A stretch of DNA of 64,000 nucleotides from Pedobacter sp. BS3 (GCF_008274585.1 NZ_VTRT01000006.1:310001-374000); one strand, 5' to 3'. Numbered from the stretch's first letter, positions 38,405 through 47,590 are shown. Made by a program: numbers and translations. Notes: generated by a model from the letters alone, not told the origin.

Positions 38405-40378
38405 ATGCAATTTCTAACCAAATTATTTCCCAATTCCGGATTAAAGCGCAGCATGTTGCTGCTGATACCCGGTTTACTGTTGCTAAACAATACATTAACC
38501 GCTGCACCGGTAAAGCCGGCAAGCTCCTGGTTTGATGAAATGTTACAGACCTGCACATCGGCAAAAACAGAGTGGCAAAAAAACGCCAAAGAAACCTGGG
38601 CGGCCTTACGTGCCAAATATAACAGCAACACTACGGCCATGCTTGAAATGAGCTGGGAGGAGCGTGACAATATCTGGAACGCAAATGTTCCGCCGGAAAA
38701 TATCTACCCGGTGCTGGCCGCTCGCTATCAGCGGGCATACCGTACGTCCTGTAACGAACGTGGTGTTGCTCCTCAATCGCTTGACACTAACGTTGTTAAC
38801 CTGGATGGATTAAAAAAAGTTCGGGCCGTTTACCTGCAATCGCGAAAAGCAGAATACGTTATTCTTACGCCCAAACCAGGCAGTAAACCTGCCATTAATA
38901 ACGCGGCCGTATATGGCGTACGCCCGGGACATGAGCTGATTTATCGTGTAGCGGCAACAGGAAAACGTCCGCTTACATATTCGGTAAAAGGGCTGCCCGC
39001 CGGTTGTACATTTGATAAAGCCAGCGGTGTGATACACGGCGTGGTGAATAAAGCAGGCAATTATACCCTGACCCTGCATGCGGAAAATCAATATGGATTT
39101 GCCGAAAAGACAGTTACCCTGAAAGTTGGCGATGCCATTGCGCTCACGCCGCCTATGGGCTGGAACAGCTGGAATTCCTTTGCCTGCGATGTAACGGCGA
39201 AAGATATCATCAATACAGCCGATGAGCTGATAAAAACCGGGCTGGCCGATTATGGCTGGTCGTACGTAAATATTGACGATTGCTGGATGAAGCTGCCCGG
39301 TCAAACCGATATGGATAAAAGCGCTGTAAAAACAGCCGCGGAAGAATTTATGAGCCGCAAGATGCCCGGCCGTAAAAAAGGAAATCGCATCCGGTTTAAC
39401 GAACCGGAAGTTACTGGCAATACCCGCGATGCAAACGGTAATATTATCTCCAATGCCGATTTTAAGGATATGAAAGGTCTGACCGATTATATTCACCGTT
39501 ATGGCTTAAAAGCCGGTTTATATATTTCGCCCGGCCCGTTAACCTGCCAGTGCTATGAAGGCAGTTACGGGCACGAAACCCAGGATGCCCGCCAGTTTGC
39601 CGATTGGGGTTTTGACTACCTGAAATACGACTGGTGCAGCTATGGTAATGTGGTTGAGAAACCAACCCTGGAGCAGGCTATAGCGCCTTATAAACTCATG
39701 GGCGATGCATTGAAGAAGGCCGAGCGGGATATCGTATACAGTTTGTGTCAATATGGACGGCAGGATGTGTGGAAGTGGGGGCCTGATGTGGGTGGCAATT
39801 GCTGGCGTACAACTGGCGATATCCGTGATACCTGGGCCAGTGTACTCAAAATAGGCTTCGGACAAGCCGGGCTGGAAAGCTTTGCCGGGCCGGGACATTG
39901 GAACGACCCCGATATGCTGGTTGTGGGCTATGTGGGCTGGAGCAAGAACCTGCGGCCAACTTACCTGTCGCCGAATGAACAATATACGCACATCACCTTA
40001 TGGAGCCTGCTGGCCTCGCCATTGCTGATAGGGTGCGATCTGACCCGGCTGGATGATTTTACCCGCGGACTGCTGACCAATGCCGAGGTAATTTCAGTTA
40101 ACCAGGATGCGTTGGGTAAGCAGGCTGCACGTATGGTCAATGCCGGCGATGTACAGGTGTGGGTTAAGCAACTGGCAGATGGCACTGTTGCAGCAGGCGT
40201 TTTCAACACCGGCGACAAACCGACGGATTATACCTTAAAGCTTTCTGATCTGAACCTGCATGGTACGTATCAGGTACGGGACCTGTGGCGGCAGCAGGAT
40301 GCAGGGAAAACAACCGGAACATTTGACGTAAAATTAAACCGGCATGGTGTTCAGTTGTATAAGCTTACAAAACTTTAA
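38405..40378 (+). CDS. GH27 alpha-galactosidase with N-terminal accessory domains
   Basis: The 657-residue protein has a signal peptide (hydrophobic core LLLIPGLLLLNNTLTA), a helical segment (about 40-135), and an Ig-like putative He_PIG domain (about 170-245, 'YSVKGLPAGCTFDKASGVI'). The GH27 barrel (about 250-560) begins 'TPPMGWNSWNSFACDV' and is followed by an all-beta C-terminal domain. The nucleophile is Asp409 in 'YLKYDWCSYG' and the acid/base is Asp475 in 'GDIRDTW'. 'GPGHWNDPDMLVVG' is also diagnostic. It removes terminal alpha-galactose. Length beyond a plain GH27 is due to the N-terminal additions. Its place beside the HTCS suggests it belongs to the same utilization locus. Confidence 0.93.
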   Translation: MQFLTKLFPNSGLKRSMLLLIPGLLLLNNTLTAAPVKPASSWFDEMLQTCTSAKTEWQKNAKETWAALRAKYNSNTTAMLEMSWEERDNIWNANVPPENIYPVLAARYQRAYRTSCNERGVAPQSLDTNVVNLDGLKKVRAVYLQSRKAEYVILTPKPGSKPAINNAAVYGVRPGHELIYRVAATGKRPLTYSVKGLPAGCTFDKASGVIHGVVNKAGNYTLTLHAENQYGFAEKTVTLKVGDAIALTPPMGWNSWNSFACDVTAKDIINTADELIKTGLADYGWSYVNIDDCWMKLPGQTDMDKSAVKTAAEEFMSRKMPGRKKGNRIRFNEPEVTGNTRDANGNIISNADFKDMKGLTDYIHRYGLKAGLYISPGPLTCQCYEGSYGHETQDARQFADWGFDYLKYDWCSYGNVVEKPTLEQAIAPYKLMGDALKKAERDIVYSLCQYGRQDVWKWGPDVGGNCWRTTGDIRDTWASVLKIGFGQAGLESFAGPGHWNDPDMLVVGYVGWSKNLRPTYLSPNEQYTHITLWSLLASPLLIGCDLTRLDDFTRGLLTNAEVISVNQDALGKQAARMVNAGDVQVWVKQLADGTVAAGVFNTGDKPTDYTLKLSDLNLHGTYQVRDLWRQQDAGKTTGTFDVKLNRHGVQLYKLTKL

Positions 40379-40530
40379 AAAATAGAAACAGAATTGTTTA
40401 TGTAAATTGTATATATTAGCCGGAACAAAACAAAATAATATGAAATCAGGATGGTTAAAATAAAATCAGGAAGAGGTATCTTTAACTATCAGCAGGTTCC
40501 ATCTAACTAATAAACATAAAAAGTAAACCA

Positions 40531-41304
40531 ATGAAATTTAAGTCAACAATCAGCGTGCTTCTTTTATTAACTGTTACATTTGCCGCTATGGCGAAGAAGC
40601 CTAAAACAAAAGTTATTGCCCATCGTGGTGTCTGGAAATCTACCAACCTGCCGCAAAATTCAATTGCCTCATTAGATGCAGCTATTAAGCTGGGATGTTA
40701 CGGCTCTGAATTTGATGTGCATATCACCAAAGATGATGTGCTGGTAGTGAACCATGATCCCGATTTTTATGGTATCAAAATAGCTACGGCCACCTACCAG
40801 GATCTGCTGGCCAAAAAGCATCCCAACGGCGAGTCAATTCCAACCCTGGAAGAATACCTGACAGAAGGCCTGAAACAGAAAAAGACCCGCCTGATATTAG
40901 AGATCAAGAGCTCAACCAGTAAAGAGCGTACCATTAAAAATGCCGAAATGTGCGTGGCTGCCGTACAAAAGCTTAAAGCAGACAAGCTGGTAGATTATAT
41001 CATGTTTGATTTTGATGCCGGTAAACGTGTAGCCGAGCTGGTGCCTCATGCTAATATCGCTTACCTTAACGGCGATCGTAGCCCGGCGGAAGTAAAAGCA
41101 GTAGGCTACAACGGTATCGATTATCATTTCAGTGTTTTCGATAAACATCCCGATTGGATTGCAGAAGCCAAAAAAGAAGGCGTAAGCATTAACGTCTGGA
41201 CAGTTAATACAAAAGAAGACATGCAGAAGTTCATCAGTCAAAAGGTAGACTTCATCACCACTAACGAGCCCGAACTATTGTTCGATGTTTTAAAAGGAAA
41301 GTAG
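40531..41304 (+). CDS. glycerophosphodiester phosphodiesterase family protein, exported
   Basis: The 257-residue protein has a signal peptide (LLLLTVTFAAMA) and one GDPD TIM-barrel domain. The catalytic His of 'IAHRGVWKSTNLPQNS' and the metal-site and second-His text 'GSEFDVHITKDDVLVVNHD' are present. 'INVWTVNTKEDM' and 'FITTNEPELL' close the barrel as in the family. It would hydrolyse glycerophosphodiesters to glycerol-3-phosphate and an alcohol in the periplasm. The next gene starts at the base after its stop codon, so the two are probably translated from one message. Confidence 0.9.
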   Translation: MKFKSTISVLLLLTVTFAAMAKKPKTKVIAHRGVWKSTNLPQNSIASLDAAIKLGCYGSEFDVHITKDDVLVVNHDPDFYGIKIATATYQDLLAKKHPNGESIPTLEEYLTEGLKQKKTRLILEIKSSTSKERTIKNAEMCVAAVQKLKADKLVDYIMFDFDAGKRVAELVPHANIAYLNGDRSPAEVKAVGYNGIDYHFSVFDKHPDWIAEAKKEGVSINVWTVNTKEDMQKFISQKVDFITTNEPELLFDVLKGK

Positions 41305-41916
41305 ATGGAAAAATTCGACCAGCGGGTTGACAACTATATTGCCAAATCGCCTGATTTTGCAAAACCCGTGTTGAATTACATCCGTCAGGTTGTACATAAA
41401 GCCGTGCCCCAGGTTATCGAAACGATAAAATGGGGCATGCCTTTTTTTGAATATAAGGGCAATGTTTGTGGTATGGCCGCATTCAAGCAGCATTGTGCGT
41501 TTGTGCTGTGGCACGGCAGCCAGTTGCCTGACCCGCATCATATTCTAAAAAAATCCGAAGATGGCGATATGGGACAGTTGGGACATATTACCAAGCTGGA
41601 AGATCTCCCGTCCGGATCCATCCTGACCGAATATCTCCAGGCAGCCGTCCGGCTGAACGAAGCCGGTGTAAAATTAAAGCGGGAAAAGCCTGTTAAAGAA
41701 AAGTTACCATTAGAAGTTCCTGCCGGTTTACTTGCCGAACTGGACAAAAATCCCAAGGCTTCATCTGTTTTCTATGCATTCAGCTACTCGCATAAAAAAG
41801 AGTACGTAGAATGGATCACCGAGGCTAAAACAGAAGCAACCCGCTCAAAACGCATAGCCACCACTATTGAATGGCTGTCGGAAGACAAATCCCGGAACTG
41901 GAAATACCAGCGCTGA
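41305..41916 (+). CDS. YdeI/OmpD-associated, DUF1801-domain protein
   Basis: The 203-residue cytoplasmic protein has an N-terminal DUF1801-like fold (about 15-125: 'VHKAVPQVIETIKWGMPFFEY', 'FVLWHG') and a C-terminal YdeI-type segment (about 135-203: 'ELDKNPKASSVFYAFSYSHKKEYVEWI', 'RIATTIEWL'). These families are widespread in Bacteroidota and lack an assigned biochemical function; the C-terminal motif has been linked to bacteriocin protection only by name. It begins immediately after the glycerophosphodiesterase gene. Confidence 0.85.
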   Translation: MEKFDQRVDNYIAKSPDFAKPVLNYIRQVVHKAVPQVIETIKWGMPFFEYKGNVCGMAAFKQHCAFVLWHGSQLPDPHHILKKSEDGDMGQLGHITKLEDLPSGSILTEYLQAAVRLNEAGVKLKREKPVKEKLPLEVPAGLLAELDKNPKASSVFYAFSYSHKKEYVEWITEAKTEATRSKRIATTIEWLSEDKSRNWKYQR

Positions 41917-41953
41917 TTGTTAGCTGAACGTAAAAACTAAGGCAACCTCATTA

Positions 41954-41971
41954 ACATACCAACTGGTATGT
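41954..41971. promoter_or_regulatory. probable TetR operator, copy 1
   Basis: The 8-bp arms ACATACCA and TGGTATGT are perfect complements around a central AC. The site ends 16 bp before the TetR start codon and lies directly beside a possible -7 box (TATTTTTG, 41973-41980), as expected for autorepression. A near-identical site stands before the next gene. Confidence 0.75.
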
Positions 41972-41987
41972 ATATTTTTGTTTCGTT

Positions 41988-42572
41988 ATGCAGGATACCC
42001 GTACTCAGATACTGAATAAAAACTTTGAGGCAATGCGTAAACACGGTTTTCAGGGTTTACGCACCGATAAGGTAATAGCCGGATTAGGTATTACCAAGGG
42101 CGCATTTTATCACTATTTCCCCACTAAAATGGATGTCGGCTATGCCATTGTGAACGAAATTATTGCACCTCAGTATATCAGTGACTGGGCCAATCTGGTG
42201 CGGGAAGATCTTCCGGTAATTGACGCTATTATTGAGGCGTTAAACCGGATAAAAGGCTATTCCAATCCGGAAAACATCCATCTGGGATGTCCTTTAAATA
42301 ACCTGATACAGGAAATGGCACCTTTGGATGAAGGTTTTAGAGATGCCCTACTGAACATTGTGGATACAGAAACTCAGCTTATTGCCCGGGCATTAGCTCA
42401 TGCCCAGCAACAAAAACAGGTTCGTAACAACTTTAATCCTGAGCATATCGCCGTATACATCATTTCATCGTTAGAAGGATGTTATTCTATAGCCAAATTG
42501 TTCCAGAGTTATGAGCTGTTTTGCAATAGCTTTGATGAATTAGTGGGTTATGTTAACCGTTTAAGGGAATAA
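41988..42572 (+). CDS. TetR/AcrR-family transcriptional regulator
   Basis: The 194-residue protein has a canonical N-terminal TetR helix-turn-helix (about 8-54: 'AMRKHGFQGLRTDKVIAGLGITKGAFYHYFPTK' shortened here to its core 'GITKGAFYHYFPTK') and an all-helical ligand-binding domain with 'LGCPLNNLIQEMA', typical of the subgroup sometimes labelled TetR_C_11/16. It is preceded by one copy of an 18-bp palindrome and followed by a second copy in front of the NAD(P)-binding oxidoreductase. It therefore probably represses itself and that enzyme until an unknown, possibly electrophilic or quinone-like, ligand binds. Confidence 0.93.
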   Translation: MQDTRTQILNKNFEAMRKHGFQGLRTDKVIAGLGITKGAFYHYFPTKMDVGYAIVNEIIAPQYISDWANLVREDLPVIDAIIEALNRIKGYSNPENIHLGCPLNNLIQEMAPLDEGFRDALLNIVDTETQLIARALAHAQQQKQVRNNFNPEHIAVYIISSLEGCYSIAKLFQSYELFCNSFDELVGYVNRLRE

Positions 42573-42587
42573 ATTTTTTTAATAACA

Positions 42588-42605
42588 ACATACAAACTGG
42601 TATGT
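42588..42605. promoter_or_regulatory. probable TetR operator, copy 2
   Basis: ACATACAA and TGGTATGT form the same palindrome as at 41954-41971 with one changed base in the left arm. The site covers an in-frame ATG at 42602, which argues that the true start of the next gene is the ATG at 42623. Confidence 0.72.
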
Positions 42606-42622
42606 ATAAAATAATAAACAAG

Positions 42623-43261
42623 ATGAAAATAGCACTTATCGGAGCCGGATTTACAGGCTCGGCAGTTTTAAATGAAGCATTAAGCAGGGGAATGGAAGTG
42701 ACCGTAATTGTCCGGCATCCCGAAAAGGTAACCGTTAAAAGTAATAATCTGCATGTAGTTAAAGCAGATGTATTGCATGAAGACATCAGCGGTTTACTGG
42801 CCGGGCATGATGCGGTTATCAGTACCTATAATGCAGGTTGGGACAATGAAAACCTGTATAACGATTTTATAAAAGGTTCGGAGAACCTACAAGCCGCTGC
42901 GAAAAAATCAGGCGTAAAACGACTGCTGGTAATAGGCGGAGCCGGAAGCCTGGAAGTAGCTCCGGGTGTGCAGGCTGTAGATACACCGGAATTTCCGGCA
43001 GCCTGGAAAACAGGTGCGACCGCGGCACGCGATTACCTGAATATTCTTAAAAAAGAAGAACAACTGGACTGGACTTTTTTAAGCCCCGCATTTCACCTGG
43101 AGCCTGGTCAGCGTACCGGCAAATTTCGCCTGGGTAAAGATAACCCGGTGGTTGATGCGAACGGAGAGAGCAAAATTTCTGTTGAAGACCTCGCTGTAGC
43201 TTTGCTTAATGAAACAGAAAACCCGCAGTTTATCCGTCAGCGGTTTACAGTAGGATATTAA
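42623..43261 (+). CDS. NAD(P)-binding oxidoreductase of the SDR/NmrA-like (YwnB-type) family
   Basis: From the ATG at 42623 the protein has 212 residues and begins 'MKIALIGAGFTGSAVLNEAL', a Rossmann fold with a glycine-rich dinucleotide-binding loop. An upstream in-frame ATG (42602) lies inside the TetR operator and is rejected. 'GHDAVISTYN' and 'VKRLLVIGGAGSLEV' are family markers; the classical SDR Tyr-Lys pair is not evident. It probably acts as a redox or flavin-reductase-like enzyme under control of the upstream TetR protein. The substrate is unknown. Confidence 0.88.
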   Translation: MKIALIGAGFTGSAVLNEALSRGMEVTVIVRHPEKVTVKSNNLHVVKADVLHEDISGLLAGHDAVISTYNAGWDNENLYNDFIKGSENLQAAAKKSGVKRLLVIGGAGSLEVAPGVQAVDTPEFPAAWKTGATAARDYLNILKKEEQLDWTFLSPAFHLEPGQRTGKFRLGKDNPVVDANGESKISVEDLAVALLNETENPQFIRQRFTVGY

Positions 43262-43277
43262 GTTATTGGCAGGTTAG

Positions 43278-43420
43278 CGATCGGGCGAAGCTCCAGCTTC
43301 GTCCGTTTTATACTTAAGTCTCCGGCTATAAGTAATAATATTCTCCGGCCGAGTTTCGTGTCTTCACGAAACTTCTCTGATACCGGCTCATGGAGACACA
43401 AACCGGGGCGTTGGTAGTAC
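43278..43420. repeat. composite palindromic repeat, copy 1 (parts A1 and B1 together)
   Basis: Part A (43278-43335) has a hairpin CGGGCGAAGCT / AGCTTCGTCCG (one G-T pair) and a second imperfect hairpin beginning ACTTAAG and ending CTATAAGT. Part B (43343-43420) has a hairpin AGTTTCGTG / CACGAAACT and ends in GGTAGTAC. Part A recurs at 43460 and 49716, part B at 50440. Only in this copy are A and B adjacent. Confidence 0.75.
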
Positions 43421-43459
43421 CAGGAAAAAGAAGGTAGCTCAAAAGTAAATAACACCGTC

Positions 43460-43516
43460 CGATCGGGCGAAGCTCCAGCTTCGTCCGGTTTACACTTAAG
43501 CCTCCGGCTATAAGTA
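43460..43516. repeat. palindromic repeat part A, copy 2
   Basis: This segment is nearly identical to 43278-43335 (hairpin CGGGCGAAGCT / AGCTTCGTCCG, then ACTTAAGCC / GGCTATAAGT). It ends 32 bp before the first paralog of unknown function. Confidence 0.75.
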
Positions 43517-43548
43517 ATATATTCCGTCGCCTTTTTGTATCTTTAACA

Positions 43549-44235
43549 ATGATACCCGAAATTAAAATTACCACCGAGTTTCCTGATTCATTACAGGATT
43601 TGATAGCGGCCACGTTGAAATATTACCCTGTTGGATTTGATATACCCAATACGCAGTATAGTGGTTATCAGAACCTGTTGAAAATAATTGAGCAAAAAAT
43701 TGACCTGCTGATAGACCAAAAGCTACCTGACGAATGTGAGGCGCTGGTTAAAAGTGTAAGAGAATCCTTTGGCGACTATGCTATAATTACCGAATTTGAA
43801 AGGCAGTTTCCCAATTATTGTTTAACTATAAAACTACTGCATAAAGATCTGGATGAAATAAGCATTTATTATTATCTGAAATTAAAGATCTCGCTTTTAA
43901 CCAATTACTTTACCATATTTTATAATGAACTCATTCATCATAAAAATATACCGGCCTGGCCAGGACGTTTTGTACCTTTAAGAACATCTGTCATTTCATC
44001 AAACATTATGCTTGTTGATCAAGAGCAGAAGTATTTAAACATATTAGCTGCTATAGTAAAAGAGTGTTTCCCCAATTACACGTTTGTAAATCATCGTTTA
44101 TTATTCAATAGAAGAGTTAGGTACGGAACCCCACATGGTATGGAGGATAATAATTTAACTATCCAATATCCACTTTATAATTTTTTATTTGATAATGATC
44201 ATACTATTTCGCCAGATACCATTATTGCATTTTAA
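43549..44235 (+). CDS. protein of unknown function, paralog 1 of an island-flanking pair
   Basis: This 228-residue protein has no signal peptide or membrane helix and should be cytoplasmic. I recognise no family. It is clearly paralogous to 49782-50435: both share 'YYP(V/I)G', 'Y(S/P)GYQ', a C-terminal 'DHRLLMN/NHRLLFN' element, 'G(T/V)PHG' and 'YxxYxFLFDN'. A central basic and aromatic segment ('IYYYLKLKISLLTNYFTIF') is also shared in pattern. Its base composition is richer in A and T than the core genes. Repeat part A lies just upstream, as it does for the paralog. It could be an immunity-type or regulatory protein of the adjacent island, but nothing in the sequence proves that. Confidence 0.7.
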   Translation: MIPEIKITTEFPDSLQDLIAATLKYYPVGFDIPNTQYSGYQNLLKIIEQKIDLLIDQKLPDECEALVKSVRESFGDYAIITEFERQFPNYCLTIKLLHKDLDEISIYYYLKLKISLLTNYFTIFYNELIHHKNIPAWPGRFVPLRTSVISSNIMLVDQEQKYLNILAAIVKECFPNYTFVNHRLLFNRRVRYGTPHGMEDNNLTIQYPLYNFLFDNDHTISPDTIIAF

Positions 44236-44271
44236 AAAAACGTGAAAGTTGGCCTCGTTAACTAAGTCACT

Positions 44272-46239
44272 TTACCACCATACTTGCTTACCATTTTCGT
44301 ATGTAAATATACGCTCTTCATGCCCGCGATCCATATCGTGAAGCAATAGCAATGTATTTGATGGAATGTTGAAATATTTCAGTTGCTGGTCATGAGCAAT
44401 CTGAGTTCCTAACGAAATCCAATTATTGCCGTTCCACATTTTTAATTCATATTTATCTCCTATTATTATAAAATTGGTATCGTTTCTGGGGCAATAGCGT
44501 ACATAGCTTATCCGGGTGGCATGGGGCAACTCTAAGCCTGCCCATCCGTACGATGATTTTCCGCCCATGAAATAGGTGCCAGGATCATTATCAAATGCAT
44601 TCTTATATGGAGTTCCTGCGTCGGCAGACACTTCGGGGTAACCCATAACTTTGACCCCTTTCAGTTTAGATAATACCCCCGCCTGGTTTTTGCCATAAAA
44701 CTCAACTTCTGCCACACTGGCGTTCTTTTTTTCCGGTCCCAGAAATCTTACGTATTTGAATTTTTGAGGGGAATTAATAACCAACTTTTCATATCTGTCT
44801 GACGGATGAGTAATTTTGAATAAGGTGACGGAATCTTTAAAATCAGATCGGTTTGCTCCCTGGATTTTAGAGCCAACGGATGCTTTTATATTTTTAATAT
44901 TGGTTGTCCAGTTCGGATTTTTTCGTGTTAGTGTTAAATTGATCCGGTGTTGATAATCAGGGATAATTTCCCTTAAATTTCCATCTTTTTGAAGTATAAA
45001 CGGATTACTGGCAGGAATGTATTGATTGCCATAATAATACATAATGATATATGCCAAATCAGAACCCATATTTTTAAAATAAGCATAATCACCCTTAATT
45101 GAGCCCCAGCTTTGTGCTTTCCAATCCGTTTTAGCGTAAGTACAAATAACTGCATTATGGAAGCTGTGCCCGGTAGCAGGCTTTTTAACTTTGACTTTAA
45201 TATTGTAGCATTTGTTGTACTCATGGGTAACATCAATCCGCCTTCTGTTTAACAAATATTCAGGTACTTCTTCTTTGTTATCGGGTTGAGGTATATCCTG
45301 AAGCGCAAAGGTCATTCTGTAAGCTTTGGATATCCTGTAGGTAAATTTATTTTTTCGTTTAAATGGGATGGTAGCTCCCTCAAAAGGAAAGTTCTCACCA
45401 TTTTCTAATAATAGTGTATTCCAATAATGTCCGTTAGGACGATCTCCCCATAGTGGTGTGTAATCAATGCCCACAGGTATGCCATGAGCTCTAAAAATCA
45501 GAGCTGTATGCGCTATAATTTGCAGGCAGGATCCTCGCTTGGCCAGCAACATATTACTTGCAGAAATATCAAAAGGATATTCCCAAAGAATGTAATTAGT
45601 ATCAAGAATTTTTTCGAGAGAGATGTTAACACTTTTAACGGTCTCAATAGTGCTTCTGCCTTTAATCGTATCAAAAAGTGGTTTATAGGCATAAAAAAAG
45701 ATATTACGCCAATCTTCGGGCTTTTCTCTTAAAATTCTGTACGGTAAAAGATATTCGCAAAAATTATCGAAAGATATATTTTTGTTTTTGTCCGTTTGGT
45801 ACCAGCGGAAGGCCTGGTCGATATTATCAATCAGGAAGTTGGCCTTAAGCGTATCATAATCCCTGACTATATCCAACTCATCTACTGCCGGATTACCAAA
45901 TTTATTTAGAATAGAATCCCATTTTGCCCTGATAACCGGCGAATTTTTATAGATAAATTTCTTTCTTTTATGATAGCTGTTAAAAATGGTAAAAATGCTG
46001 TCGTAATTATGTATCTCATCACCATCAACATAATACTTATCCGGCATATTACTGATTAAAAAATAAGCTGCCTTTAATTTTTGCTTTTCACCGCTATACT
46101 TATAATGGTTTATTACCTTTTCAAGTTCAGTCCTGTTTGATGACATTGATAAAACCGTTTCTACATTCGCTGGTGTTTTAGCACATGAAATAAGGTATAA
46201 AGAAATTATAAACAATAAAAAATGTTGTTTAGCAGGCAT
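44272..46239 (-). CDS. transglutaminase-like domain lipoprotein
   Basis: The 655-residue lipoprotein (lipobox LISC, Cys19) has a helical N-terminal part, then a transglutaminase-like papain-fold core. Cys238 lies in 'AKRGSCLQIIAHTALIFRAHG', here a little over the usual spacing to 'GHYWNTLL' (His) and 'FEGATIPF', where the third residue would fall. A beta-rich C-terminal half follows, ending in a discoidin-like segment ('NASVAEVEFYGKN', 'KNAFDNDPGTYF', 'WAGLELPHATRISYVRYCP'). Such proteins may crosslink, cleave or bind surface proteins or glycans. The gene runs against its neighbours and converges on paralog 1 with only 36 bp between stops. Confidence 0.72.
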   Translation of the reverse strand: MPAKQHFLLFIISLYLISCAKTPANVETVLSMSSNRTELEKVINHYKYSGEKQKLKAAYFLISNMPDKYYVDGDEIHNYDSIFTIFNSYHKRKKFIYKNSPVIRAKWDSILNKFGNPAVDELDIVRDYDTLKANFLIDNIDQAFRWYQTDKNKNISFDNFCEYLLPYRILREKPEDWRNIFFYAYKPLFDTIKGRSTIETVKSVNISLEKILDTNYILWEYPFDISASNMLLAKRGSCLQIIAHTALIFRAHGIPVGIDYTPLWGDRPNGHYWNTLLLENGENFPFEGATIPFKRKNKFTYRISKAYRMTFALQDIPQPDNKEEVPEYLLNRRRIDVTHEYNKCYNIKVKVKKPATGHSFHNAVICTYAKTDWKAQSWGSIKGDYAYFKNMGSDLAYIIMYYYGNQYIPASNPFILQKDGNLREIIPDYQHRINLTLTRKNPNWTTNIKNIKASVGSKIQGANRSDFKDSVTLFKITHPSDRYEKLVINSPQKFKYVRFLGPEKKNASVAEVEFYGKNQAGVLSKLKGVKVMGYPEVSADAGTPYKNAFDNDPGTYFMGGKSSYGWAGLELPHATRISYVRYCPRNDTNFIIIGDKYELKMWNGNNWISLGTQIAHDQQLKYFNIPSNTLLLLHDMDRGHEERIFTYENGKQVWW

Positions 46240-46341
46240 TGGTTGTTATTTGAAGTTTGGTTGAATTTAATAATAAAATAACAATTACCCTATATTTACA
46301 TACTTCATCTGTACTATAACCTGAATATAAATCACTTTTGA

Positions 46342-47556
46342 ATGGCTCACTTCGAAAAGCTAATTGTATATTGTTATATGTTGGTGGCCTTATCGGCGTC
46401 AATGTGTTTTCATAGCCGTTCATTTATTATCGGGTGTTTAATTGCGGCAGTTTATTTAATAATAAAGTCCTCCGGTATTCTAATTCGACCATTCCTGAAA
46501 TTTATAATAATGCTCTGCCTTGTTGTACTTACCGGGTTGCTTGCTTTCTTCTTTAAATCACATTCAACGTCCGGTAGGCTGCTAATCTATAAAATATCTC
46601 TACCCATGTTGAATGAGCACTTCATTAATGGGGTTGGTTGGGGGAAGTTTCCTAATAGTTACATGCATTACCAGGAAAAGTATTTTGAATCAGGAAAGTA
46701 TACAATATCAGAATTACTTTTAGCCGGAAATATACATTATGTTTATAACGATTATTACCAGGTTATCCTTGAACTGGGAATTATTGGGGTAGCAATTGTT
46801 ATTGGCTATGGTTTTCTTATTTACTTCACAATATCTAATCCTGGTAAGAATATTGGAGTTTCGTTATATCAGGTTGCTATTTTTAACCTCATTGCACTTT
46901 CGGTTGCAGCAATTTTTACGTATGTTTTTGAAGTTCTCTGGTTTCAGCTTGTTCTTATTTTATCTGTAGTTTATATATGGCAGCAGAAGCTAAGTCTTAA
47001 ATCAGGCCGGGTTTGGCTGGTTGCTATTTTTATAACAGGGGCTTTGATGGCACACCATTATGGCAAATACATCCTGCATTACCAGGCTTACCAACAAACT
47101 TCGGAAGCCCGGCTATTATTTAAACAGGGATTTTATGACGAGGCTGTCAAGCTGTGCTCCGAGAATTACACCAGGCTTAGACATGATGAGAAATTCCTCA
47201 GTTTGTACTCAGAAGCATTACTTTATAATGGTAATTTTGAACGTTGTGAACGTGTATTGGCTGAACTAATTGCTATAAGGAATAATTACATTTATCAAAG
47301 GTGGCTGGGGCAATGCTACATAGAACAAAAGCGATATAATCAAGCGGAAGTCGCCTTAATAAAAGCCATCAACATGGTTCCCAACCGTTTTTCGCCAAGA
47401 TTTGATCTGTTTAACCTGTATATTGGGCAAAAGCAATATAATAAAGCCTATAGCACGGGCAATGCCATTATGCAACTGCCGGTAAAAGTACCATCTTCAA
47501 TTACCGCGTTTATTAAAAAACAAACCGCAGAGCGTATGATTTATCTAAAAAAATAA
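46342..47556 (+). CDS. O-antigen-ligase-like (Wzy_C) membrane protein with TPR tail, apparently 5'-truncated
   Basis: The 404-residue protein begins with 'CFHSRSFIIG', which in this family lies in the middle, at the start of the Wzy_C domain. The usual preceding 150-200 residues with several helices are missing. A stop codon directly precedes the ATG, so the frame cannot be extended. The large periplasmic loop 'GWGKFPNSYMHYQEKYF', 'YVYNDYYQVILELGIIG' is typical. Five or six helices remain, followed by TPR-like repeats (about 245-395). Intact relatives ligate or polymerise glycans, or glycosylate proteins, in the periplasm. The truncated form may be inactive or may work as a shortened version. 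Confidence 0.7.
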   Translation: MAHFEKLIVYCYMLVALSASMCFHSRSFIIGCLIAAVYLIIKSSGILIRPFLKFIIMLCLVVLTGLLAFFFKSHSTSGRLLIYKISLPMLNEHFINGVGWGKFPNSYMHYQEKYFESGKYTISELLLAGNIHYVYNDYYQVILELGIIGVAIVIGYGFLIYFTISNPGKNIGVSLYQVAIFNLIALSVAAIFTYVFEVLWFQLVLILSVVYIWQQKLSLKSGRVWLVAIFITGALMAHHYGKYILHYQAYQQTSEARLLFKQGFYDEAVKLCSENYTRLRHDEKFLSLYSEALLYNGNFERCERVLAELIAIRNNYIYQRWLGQCYIEQKRYNQAEVALIKAINMVPNRFSPRFDLFNLYIGQKQYNKAYSTGNAIMQLPVKVPSSITAFIKKQTAERMIYLKK

Positions 47557-47590
47557 AAATATTTTTTGTTTTTTTAAAACTATAGCTAAC

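Noticed and set aside
38810..39496. Long open frame on the minus strand inside the GH27 gene (228 codons)
   Set aside because: It is antisense to a clearly conserved enzyme, has no signal or domain, and reflects codon use of the real gene.
42602..42622. Upstream ATG for the NAD(P)-binding oxidoreductase
   Set aside because: It lies inside the palindromic operator, and the Rossmann strand starts at the ATG at 42623.
43326..43613. Minus-strand open frame across the palindromic repeats
   Set aside because: It consists mostly of translated repeat sequence and overlaps the start of the first paralog.
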